A stretch of DNA of 64,000 bases from Nectonema munidae (Eukaryota > Nematomorpha > Nectonematoida > Nectonematidae), in the NCBI GenBank assembly GCA_030549495.1, contig JAUIRK010000775.1, forward strand, positions 124,001 through 188,000. The letters run 5' to 3'. Both the position numbers and the translations under genes were made by a program. The stretch's first letter is position 1, and every line of letters starts with the position of its first letter. This document shows positions 56,433 through 64,000 of this stretch, in pieces. The notes below the pieces were generated by a model, which saw only the letters and a list, made by a program, of their open reading frames with translations, was not told where the DNA came from and searched no databases.

Positions 56433-57720
56433 TCACTTATTCAAAAGATTCATGAAGGGCAAATTTGAGCGATCTTTCTTAAGTCTTTTGATAACCAAAG
56501 AGTTTTTGAAGAAATCTCGAACATCAGATTTCTTGACAAAATGCCAGCGTTTTCCTTTCCAGTACCTGTTCATGGCTTTCTTAAGCAGCTTGTCAGCCTC
56601 AACAAGAACAGCACCATTCATTACGAATTCCATTACCTTCATCTTTTCTTCTTTCACTGGTCTTCCTTTGTGGAAATGTCACTCAAAAGCACTGACATTG
56701 GATTCGAGTACTAACTCTGTAGATATTTTGACTGCTGCGACAGTTGAGATGTGCATAATCATTTCGATACCTTCATATAGTTTCTTTTTTGTTGACAGAA
56801 AAGCTTTGATCAATTCCTTGCTATCATCATCATTCTCAGTTTCGACTTTATCTAGCCGACTTAAAAAAATCTTTGTACTGATAACGAAGTTTATCTGAAA
56901 TGGATTTAACATTTTTCACTGGTAGTGCTCTAAGTAAAATATGTTTCATTATATTGCAAACAAAATGTTTCAATGAGACCATTGCCATTTCTGCATTTTT
57001 TCAGTGACTCTTTTAAACTTTGTTTGTAATCAACTTCATCAGGTTCAGAATTAGGTGCATTTGTCACTTTAAAAGTATAATCTCCAAGAGAAGTTTCTTT
57101 AGATAAAGTTCTCCAAATCTTCAACTTGTAATGGGTTAAGTGATACACTTTTAGAGAAATGTCTTCGAGATAGTTTGGCGCAACTCCTGTATCCTGTCCG
57201 AAAAAAAGACTTATTTCCTTCTTGCATTTAGCATGAGGCATTTTCTTGCGGAATATTTGAGACATTTAAAGATTCAGTTATATTTTTATCTTTAGGAATG
57301 GATCTGACATTTGAATTATCACCAAAAGATTTAATTGGTTGTGTCTCTTCAATCATATCACCACCCACGGAAAGGCCAATTGTTTCTCCTGATTCAGTAG
57401 CGACATTTGAAGAGCTATTCCCTTTATACTGAAAAAGTGAATGGTTGTGATTTTTGATTGTTCTTTTTCCCGCAAATCTTTTCTGTTGGATGCAATCTTT
57501 AAGTGAATGTTGTAGTTTTTGCGTTTGATTTGCTTCTCACAAACTCTACAGTTGAGTGTTTCTCTGTGGCTCAAAGGTTTGAGGGCTGCAGCCACACTTT
57601 TCTTCAGTTTACTTTCTGCAGCAGCAGTTTCTTCTCACTTTTTGCGTCCACATCTTCTTTCCCATGCTCATTTTCTGCAGATACATCTTTTTCAGACTCA
57701 TTTTCTACCATGACAATTTT
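56433..57720 (-). pseudogene. Transposon-like coding relic of unnamed family (zinc-finger start, SKLPF-type end)
   Basis: The minus strand, in order: LNCRVCEKQIKRKNYNIHLK (a C-x2-C...H-type finger, about 57550), then SLFFGQDTGVAPNYLEDISL and VYHLTHYKLKIWRTLSKETS (57265-56930), ISDKLRYQYKDFFKS, KLYEGIEMIMHISTVAAVKI, STELVLESNVSAFE (56912-56679), and EEKMKVMEFVMNGAVLVEAD, KLLKKAMNRYWKGKRWHFVK and RLKKDRSNLPFM (56657-56433). The motifs VExxVSxFE, NGPxxxxADxLLxxAMxxYW and SKLPFM resemble uncharacterised repeat-encoded proteins I associate with invertebrate genomes. I cannot name the family. At least four frame changes or stops break it. Confidence 0.5.
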
Positions 57721-57904
57721 ATCAAGATCTTTGCCACATTCTCACTTTCAATGTCATTGTCTGTTTGACTTGATGACATATTTACTAAAGAATATTAACT
57801 TTCTGAAAAATGAAAATGTAAGTGAATTAAAAGATTTGTAACAAATAAATATTAACTACAACGCATTTATCAACACAAAACAACTGACTGAAACTTGAGA
57901 AAAT

Positions 57905-58015
57905 ATCGGTCATTGAATCTGCGGTAAGCTGCCGATCTAGCCGATGTCTGCAGCAGATATAACCTTCCAAAGCTTTCTGCAGCTGATGCTGTTGACATGA
58001 GCTTACCGCCGGTCG
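57905..58015. repeat. Inverted GCGGTAAGCT / AGCTTACCGC pair
   Basis: CTGCGGTAAGCTGCCG (57919) and GAGCTTACCGCCGG (57999) are inverted copies about 75 bases apart, with TCTGCAGCAG and TTCTGCAGCTG between. Possibly a small MITE. It lies upstream of the relic at 56433-57720. Confidence 0.4.
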
Positions 58016-58037
58016 TGCAAAAAAATAAACGTGGCTG

Positions 58038-58300
58038 TCAAACACTAAAGGGCAAGAGTATTTGACTTCTCACTGTGAGAATTAAAAAATACTGCTCTAC
58101 ACGTGATTGGATGTCATCTAATTGTGTTGCCTCGATAGGAAAGGTACTGTGGGGCTTAATTTTTAGTTTCTCAAGAAACTTCCTCCTGATGTTTCTAGGA
58201 ATTTCTGTGATTCTATTTATAATTACAATCGACCCCAACTTTATTACCGACCAAGGCAAAATTCTCCTTGCTCGATGAGTAGGCTTCCCCCTATGTAAAA
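58038..58300 (-). repeat. Dispersed repeat with an open minus frame; shared in part with 6333-6425
   Basis: The minus frame reads IINRITEIPRNIRRKFLEKL then KIKPHSTFPIEATQLDDIQS. The last part is also present at 6333-6425. It could be part of a larger element's coding region. I do not recognise the protein. Confidence 0.5.
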
Positions 58301-58975
58301 TTATTCTTCGTTTTTATTATCGGTCTTGTTGAGAATCAATGATGTAGACTGTGCGATGTCAAACGGCTTTTAAACTCAAGAAATCTTCCATACCCCTAAA
58401 ATACCCTACATTTTAACCCGTAAGTAGGGAGAAAAATGTAATTTTCCGCGACCCAGAATCTTAGAAATAGACTCACATCAACCCATAACACTAAAGGGAC
58501 GAATTTCATACTCTATATTTTTCTAATGGCGATTCTTTTAAATCTGAAACTGTGCAAGAGAAAAGAATTTAGGGGACATCCATACAATGCCACCAGATGA
58601 TTTAGTGTCATCTGTCTCTAACGGAAATCTCGAATCCTAATTCATCCTCTAAAAGTCACCAATCAAGACATTTTGACCTATGAAACTCATGCACAAAATC
58701 AATTAAAGCCTCATTCTTGAACAGGAACAACAGGAGTAGAATGCTTCCAAAACCTTAGACGATTTACATGCAGCTTTGATAAAAGAAGGTTTATGTTATT
58801 AGTTTCAAAACATAATATAAATTTCATTCCAAGAATATCAGACACTACTGAAGGAAAACGTCATATACGCACAATGCCGTCTAAATTCAGAAGGTAAAAA
58901 TAACCTCATAAATAAAAAGGCGGAACTTCACTTATGCAACAAAATAGTATATGCAGGATATAGCTTCACTTTTTT
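58301..58975. other. Stretch without recognised genes, possible upstream part of next relic
   Basis: Fragments such as LHAALIKEGLCLVSKHNINF then IPRISDTTEGKRHIRTMPSK (58770-58880, + strand) may be a decayed upstream part of the relic that starts at about 58980, but they cannot be tied to it with confidence. Confidence 0.3.
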
Positions 58976-59425
58976 TTCTGTTTGTTTTATCTGTTGATGA
59001 TAAAGCTAGTTCCAATGGGTGTCACTGGTGCTACAAAGCAGTCTTCTGGTAATGCATATGGAGTATGAAATTCGTCAACCTGATAATGATTTTCTGAAGG
59101 CTATGGAACATAAATTAACACATCAGTGTATGCTTCTTGGGAAATTCGTAAAGCATCGTCGAAAGCTGCTCGTGAAATATCCTATTCAGGTGAAAAACAC
59201 GACTCAAGCACTGCATACTCCCATGGATGGGATTTCGACCACAAATTGGAAGATTTTCAAGACATTGTTAAACGTGACTGCAAAATCAAGCCTATTGCAA
59301 TGATCTTTTCTGATGGTGGACATGACAAGACTCCTAGGTGTCCCAAAACGCTTGATGTGGCAATTCAACAAAGTATAGCTTTGATAGATTTTTTATTTCA
59401 ATTCATGCTCCAGACATTTCAGACT

Positions 59426-59685
59426 TTAACCCGTTAACGCCCATGTCGACTTTACAAAAATAAAATCGTCTGCGTTTATCAAAGCTCTTTAACCCATTTA
59501 AGACCAAGCAAAACAGACGATATTTAAAAAAACGTAGACGATTTATATTCAAAGTCATTGAAAAAAGCAGACGAAGATGAAATTACTTATGTTCCAAAAT
59601 AGGAACATTGGTCGTAAATGGGTTAATACAAATCTTCTGCTTTACATTAGATATCGTCTGATTATTCTGGTCGTTAACGGGTTCA
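59426..59685. mobile_element. TTAA MITE (outer), carrying another MITE inside
   Basis: Left TTAA|CCCGTTAACGCCCATGTCGA, right CTGGTCGTTAACGGG|TTCA, so the duplication is TTAA/TTCA. Once the inner insert (59489-59626) is set aside it aligns end to end with the MITE at 41959-42095. It interrupts the relic between its IHAPDISDFN and QVERRM segments. Confidence 0.85.
59489..59626. mobile_element. TTAA MITE (inner), nested in the outer MITE
   Basis: TTAA at 59489-59492 and 59623-59626. Termini CCCATTTAAGACCAAGCAAA and (inverted) CCCATTTACGACCAATGTTC. The uninterrupted sister at 41959 reads GCTCTTTAATACAAATC across this point, so the insertion exactly duplicated the TTAA. Confidence 0.93.
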
Positions 59686-59801
59686 AGTAGAGCGACGAAT
59701 GACAGCACCAAGTAACACATTGGCTCGTTTAATCCTCCCCTATGATTAGTTTGGTAACCTTGATTCTCAGAGACGAACAATAGATGTGGAACAGTAGAAA
59801 C

Positions 59802-62243
59802 TAGTGTTGCACACGGACACGAAAATTTAGTTCGAACGAACACAAACAAACTCAAGCTATAGTCGAACGGACACGAACAATAACAGACACTAGCAAACAT
59901 CATATACTAGTGAATCTTACATACGGAGACAGACTTATTCACTCACACGCACACATACACACACAAACTCTAAAATGTTGGCATATATAACCAGCATACA
60001 TTGACAATCACAATGCTGTTTTATTTCACATGTTTTTTTCTATTCATGCAAAGTTGAACATTGTCATTGAGACCATTTCTCACACCAAACTTCTTCATCG
60101 TTAACATGTAGCTTTCATATTGATTTATACCTAAACTAATGAGTATCGTTAAAATAACCAAGCATGAAGAAATAGTTAATCGTTTGTTCGATCCAGAGCG
60201 GCAACAAAAACGAGAATTGTGGCAGTTTATCAAACTTTTGGCTCCAACCGATGAGAAAAAGAAGTGGAAATCTAAAGAAGCTATCGGTGCGTTTTGTTTA
60301 AAGTGCCAAAAAACAATCAATTATTCCGTGGGTACTTCAAAGCAAATATTGCGACACATGGAACAAAATCATTCAGAAAATCTGGGCACTAATTCCTCAA
60401 CAAAAAAGTGCAGCTTCCAACAGCAAACCATTCAAAAAGCGTTCAAGAAATTAAAGCCAGTGAATGAATCATCGGCTCAAAATGGTCATTTTCTTCTTTT
60501 GAAATGGATCGCTAAATCCTACCGGCCTTTGTCAATTGTTGAAGATCCAGGATTCATTGAATACAGCAATTTTTTAAATGCATTGGAACAAAAATACACG
60601 TTGCCTTCTCGTACAACAATAACAAGGTTGTTGCGCAGTACATTTGCAGATACGCTTCTTATCATCAAGTCCATGATCCAAAAAGAATGTGATTATTATT
60701 CACTTACAAGTGATATTTGGACATCAAGAACATCTGAAGCATATATTTCGTTGATGCTTCATTACATCACTGAGGATTTTGTTATGAAAGTCGTTACGTT
60801 GAGATGTGCTCCGTTCAGTGAAGTAAGACATACAGGTTCCGAAATTGCAAACATCGTAAAGCAGTCGGTATAGGATGCAAACATGTCCTTAGAGAATATG
60901 GTTGTTTATGTCACTGTTAACGCATCCAATGCAGCAAAATCAGCGCGAGAATTGGGTGTAAATCACCAAGGTTGTGTTGCTCATTCTCTATGTTTGATTG
61001 TGCAAAAATTTATTCGGTGGAAGGGTGAGAGTAAAACAGCTACCGACATTGTTTCCAAATGTTTAAAGGAGATTGCAGACGCTATTGAAATACTCCGAGA
61101 ATATGCTAAATATTTCAGTAGTAGCATAATTGGATTTCAATGGTTGAAAAAACCATGGAACGGAAAAATCAGCCACCGAAGAAGATTCCGTTAGATGTTA
61201 TTACTCGTTGGAATTCAACTGTACACATGTTAAAAGTATGCGTGGACATTAGATTGCATTTGGATGCGTTCTGTTCATTTATCCAAACGGAAGAAGGTCG
61301 TGAAGCTTTTTCAAACTGCGTCAAAATTATACAAATCACACATAAGCAGTGGTTTCTATTAGAAAATGTTTGCTGTATTTTACAACGCTTTGATGAAGCA
61401 ACAGAAGAGTTGTCGGGGAAAAATTATCCGACGTGGTCCTTAACGCTGCCAGTATTAAGAATGATCAAGATTCATTTGATTGAGTACAAAGTTTTACAGG
61501 GAGTTTCCCACACTGTTTGGTACGAGGATGCTGCTGATACGGTAGAAGCATTCGGGAGAGAAGTTTTAAATGAATTCACCAGCCGTTTTCAAGGGTTACA
61601 GATTTCGCTGCTCTGGACAATATTGCTGGATCCAAGACTAACAGGGATGAATGGCTTTTTTTTATAGAAGAGCGCTGCACCGCAAAAGAAGAGCTTATAA
61701 ATCAAATGAAAAGTGCCACACCACAACTTCTTCATGTGGAGAATCATAAGTATCGTGATGATGCCGGTCCTCAAAGGACAAATAACTCCTTGCTTGGAGA
61801 CATTTTCTCCACACCAGCAAGCGATGAAATGATGAAGAACTGGAAAAATATTTATCGCTATGCAAGCAATCAAAAATACTTGATCCGCTTCAATGGTGGA
61901 ACGCCAATCGCGATACTTTTCCTGTATTCGCTTGGCTGAGTCGAAAGTGGATGTCCGCTGTTTCTACAAGCGTGTCATCAGAACGTTTGTTTTCACGAAC
62001 AGGTGCAACTGTGACTTCAAGAAGAGCGAAGTTGAAGGATGATAACGTTGAAATGTTAACATTTATTCATGATAACATTAAGTTTATTTTATGAGTCCTT
62101 ATATTATTAATAAATTTTATTTTTACAATTTGTTCGTTTTTGTCCGTTACCAAAGATTTTCAAGTATTGGTTCGAACGGACAAACGAACGAACGAACGGC
62201 AACGGACGTACTCGAGCGTTGTCCGTTGCCGTGTGCAACCCTA
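59802..62243 (+). mobile_element. hAT transposon, 2.44 kb, both ends and transposase present
   Basis: The left end is TAGTGTTGCACACGGACACG. The right end, inverted, is TAGGGTTGCACACGGCAACG. GTAGAAAC flanks both sides (59794-59801, 62244-62251), a perfect 8-bp duplication. GTTCGAACGGACA-type motifs are repeated inside both ends. The transposase is on the + strand. It belongs to a different hAT group (TAG ends) from the ZBED5/FAM200-like elements upstream. It splits the relic at 58980-62715. Confidence 0.95.
60139..62093 (+). pseudogene. hAT transposase with BED finger and dimerisation domain, nearly intact
   Basis: ATG at 60139. The BED finger is at residues ~50-80: GAFCLKCQKTINYSVGTSKQ then ILRHMEQNH. 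Next come AKSYRPLSIVEDPGFIEYSN, LPSRTTITRLL and CDYYSLTSDIWTSRTSEAYI (first catalytic Asp), to 60870. An in-frame TAG (60871) is followed in the same frame by VTVNASNAAKSARELGVNHQ and GCVAHSLCLIVQKFI. A frame change in an A run near 61150 leads to PLDVITRWNSTVHMLKV. Another, in a T run near 61660, leads to EERCTAKEELINQMK. A third, near 61890, leads to the dimerisation block WLSRKWMSAVSTSVSSERLF then SRTGATVTSRRAKL. It ends at TGA (62091). One stop and about three shifts in homopolymers suggest a young, recently dead copy. Confidence 0.92.
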
Positions 62244-62989
62244 GTAGAAACGCGGCTTTAAAAATTGCAGCCAAAGTGTTGGCAGAAGTATGGAGTGAAT
62301 TAGAAATAGATGACTACCCAGTGGTTTGTCATTACGTCGAGGATTTTAGGAAGGAATTAGTACTCTATGATGAGAGGTGGGTTAACAAACCTTGCAGTAT
62401 ATCTCAGTATAAACTGCAGATAACTAAATGTACTGATAAAGAATGTGACCCATTCAATATAAATTGGTTAAAGATATTTCCAGGTTGATTTCTTCCTGCT
62501 CCAGTTCAAGTTACGCAAGAACCAGGGGTCCATCTGTTCCTTTAACAAGCCATACCAAATCAACAGACCGTTTTCGTGATTTATGAAAGCGTATTGCTAT
62601 AAATCACTTAGTTCCACAAAACGAATATAAACTTCTATATGATATGTATTGTCCAACTATTAGATCAAAAGTCAAAGGAGGAGTATGCACCAATTGTGGA
62701 ACTTTGTGATAGTGTAAGTGAATTTCAAGGTCAGGCAAATAGAGAAAATAACTTATAGAAGGTAGATGTTGAAGAGAAGCAAGAGGATGTGGTTGTTGTT
62801 TAACATCTTATATCGCAGAATCTTGCTTTCGTAGAAGCTGGTAGAGATGTTAAATTAAATTATAATGTAAATAAAATATCAAGAGTGTTGTATTTCCTCA
62901 CATACACAATTGCATTAGTAAGAATAGACATTTCGTTACCCAAATTTTTGGGGGCGTCATTTATGTATGCCGCTTATGGCATAGATCAT

Positions 62990-63490
62990 TTCTGAAGGTG
63001 GGACTGATATGACGCTACAACTCTTTCTAAGAATAGCAGCAGACGTGCAGCTGAAAAGATCAGAACTATAGCGGCAGAAAAAATAAAGAAACGATTTGCT
63101 GTATCAGATTTTGTTACTTTGCATTGGGATGGAAAAATAATTCCTGGTGATCACAAAAGACTAGGTGAACCATTTGCGAAAACTCAAAACTTCTGAGAAG
63201 GTCTTCTTGGTGTTCCCATAATTCCTGATGGCACTGAAACTAGTTCAGCCAAAGCAACATTTGATCTTGTTTGAGATTGGAATGTTGATGGATCTGTAGT
63301 GGGTTTAGTTTTCGACACAACTGCTTCTAATTCTGAATGGAAAAATGGTGCTTGCGTAAAATTAAAAAAGGTATTTTATTTTGCTTGCCGACATCATGTT
63401 ATAGAGCCTATCTTATTGCGGTGTGGCAACAACTATAAGAAAGAAAAAATTGGTCAAATTCGATTCACATTTATAAAGAAAATTTGAGAA
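62990..63490 (+). pseudogene. Transposon-like coding relic (HWDGK...FDTTASN family), degenerate
   Basis: The + strand reads RAAEKIRTIAAEKIKKRFAV, SDFVTLHWDGKIIPG, GLLGVPIIPDGTETSSAKAT, then DWNVDGSVVGLVFDTTASNS, EWKNGACVKLKKVFYFACRH and HVIEP. The combination HWDGK - LLGxP - FDTTASNxxxxNGAC - CRHHxxE looks like a nuclease-type core with two Asp in loops and a late Glu. I recall similar uncharacterised, repeat-encoded proteins in arthropods and cnidarians. Two stops and shifts are present, and both ends of the frame are missing. It follows the 58980-62715 relic but is not obviously part of it. Confidence 0.5.
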
Positions 63491-63689
63491 TAGCTATATC
63501 TTCACATATTGCTAACTGTGACAGTTATGGTAATTCAACTCTTTGAAAATTTTCAGATTACTTTTTTAGTGAATCGATGAATGAAACATTAACTAATAAG
63601 ATAGTTTAAAAAAATTTTGATTCACAAGGGAGGTGCTTCTTCACGGTGAATGTTTTTTGAAAATCTCATTACTAGATTTTTAATCATCT

Positions 63690-63885
63690 CCTAGTTCATT
63701 GGAAAACGGTATATCTTCAGTGTATACAAGGTTCTTAAAACTATATAGCTCCTCAAAGAACTACTATATTGACAATATAAAAGCACTTTTATGAGTTACT
63801 ATTTCACTTTTCTTATGATCACGCGTTCTCATTTCAATTTCAATCTGAATTCAGTTCCCTTACTTCTCTCATACTGAAATATGGT
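63690..63885. repeat. Dispersed repeat shared with 32744-32905
   Basis: TTCATTGGAAAACGGTATAT, CTTAAAACTATATAGCTCCT, TTTTCTTATGATCACGCGTT and CTCATACTGAAATATGGTC match the intron-2 copy in order. This copy extends further left (CATCTCCTAG), where the intron-2 copy meets a hAT terminus. Confidence 0.75.
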
Positions 63886-64000
63886 CAAAACGTAGCCAAA
63901 AAATGTCAATTTATTTTAAAAAATTAAAATGTTGAAAATTTTCAGGCAGAACAAACAAATTTGATTGAACTTTTCACATCATAATTACGAAAAATGATTT
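63886..64000. other. Window edge, nothing recognised
   Basis: A short AT-rich tail with no feature that I can support. Confidence 0.4.

Larger units (their letters stand above)
58980..62715 (+). pseudogene. Transposon-like coding relic of unnamed family, split by two insertions
   Basis: Three pieces in order on the + strand. Piece 1 (58980-59425): VPMGVTGATKQSS, MHMEYEIRQPDNDFLKAM, VYASWEIRKASSKAAREISY, GEKHDSSTAYSHGWDFDHKL, IFSDGGHDKTPRCPKTLDVA and IHAPDISDFN. Piece 2 (59682-59793): QVERRMTAPSNTLARLILPY. Piece 3 (62252-62715): ALKIAAKVLAEVWSELEIDD, YPVVCHYVEDFRKELV, SQYKLQITKCTDKECDPFNI, RFLPAP-like and KLLYDMYCPTIRSKVKGGVC-TNC. The gaps are exactly a TTAA MITE and a hAT with 8-bp duplication. 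It resembles uncharacterised proteins repeated in invertebrate genomes (from memory). Stops and shifts make it dead. Confidence 0.55.

Noticed and set aside
57503-57841. 112-codon plus-strand Ser/Phe-rich open frame
   Set aside because: Antisense of the minus-strand relic at 56433-57720. Ser/Phe richness comes from reverse-complemented Glu/Lys codons.
1-64000. LTR retrovirus-like or Polinton-like fossils
   Set aside because: I looked for direct terminal repeats with TG...CA ends, capsid or envelope coding, and LTR-type polymerase blocks on both strands, and saw none I could support. The only reverse transcriptase fragment is LINE-like.

Overview
This window is strongly AT-rich animal DNA. 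It has short exons in very large introns, spliceosomal GT-AG junctions, tRNA-derived SINEs and many DNA-transposon remains, and no bacterial-style operons. The stomatin-type gene and the mix of ZBED-type hAT, pogo/Tigger, piggyBac, Tc1/IS630-like and MULE relics fit an arthropod. A copepod such as a sea louse is my best guess, but nothing in the sequence proves it.

The only host gene I can support is a stomatin/Mec-2-like SPFH (band 7) membrane-protein gene on the + strand. It has eight coding exons between 21542 and 54042. The splice phases fit at all seven junctions and give a 307-residue protein, although only about 0.9 kb of the 32.5 kb is coding. Its introns (1.7-8.5 kb) are packed with transposon debris, and several insertions lie within 30-70 bp of an exon.

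Region 1-21.5 kb (upstream) is a graveyard of DNA transposons. It holds a BED-finger hAT fragment (0.75-1.2 kb), a hAT MITE with perfect 8-bp target duplications (1.57-2.18 kb), 28-bp and 162-bp tandem arrays (5.37-6.26 kb), a nearly whole ZBED-type hAT (6.57-8.55 kb), a SINE and MITEs (8.8-9.8 kb), a hAT C-terminal fragment (11.1-11.5 kb), a ~152-bp minisatellite beside a Tigger relic (11.9-14.1 kb), another hAT C-terminus (14.1-14.7 kb), a 3.2-kb hAT (15.05-18.26 kb), and a Tigger transposase between two parts of a piggyBac transposase (18.4-20.9 kb).

Region 21.5-54 kb is the stomatin gene. Its introns carry SINE copies, at least nine TTAA-flanked piggyBac-type MITEs or remnants, a LINE reverse-transcriptase fragment, a MULE/FLYWCH-type element, a Tc1/IS630-like element with iterated termini and an apparent intron in its transposase, a 1.8-kb hAT, and several tandem or dispersed duplications.

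Region 54-64 kb (downstream) has a duplicated 3' region with two AATAAA signals. It also holds three degenerate transposon-like reading frames of families I cannot name (56.4-57.7, 59.0-62.7 and 63.0-63.5 kb). The second is broken by a nearly whole 2.4-kb hAT (59.80-62.24 kb) and by a MITE that itself carries a second MITE. I saw no tRNA or rRNA gene, no CRISPR array and no recognisable LTR retrovirus or Polinton. The best candidates for something undescribed are the unnamed transposon families at 56-63.5 kb and the iterated-terminus element at 41.5-43.5 kb.
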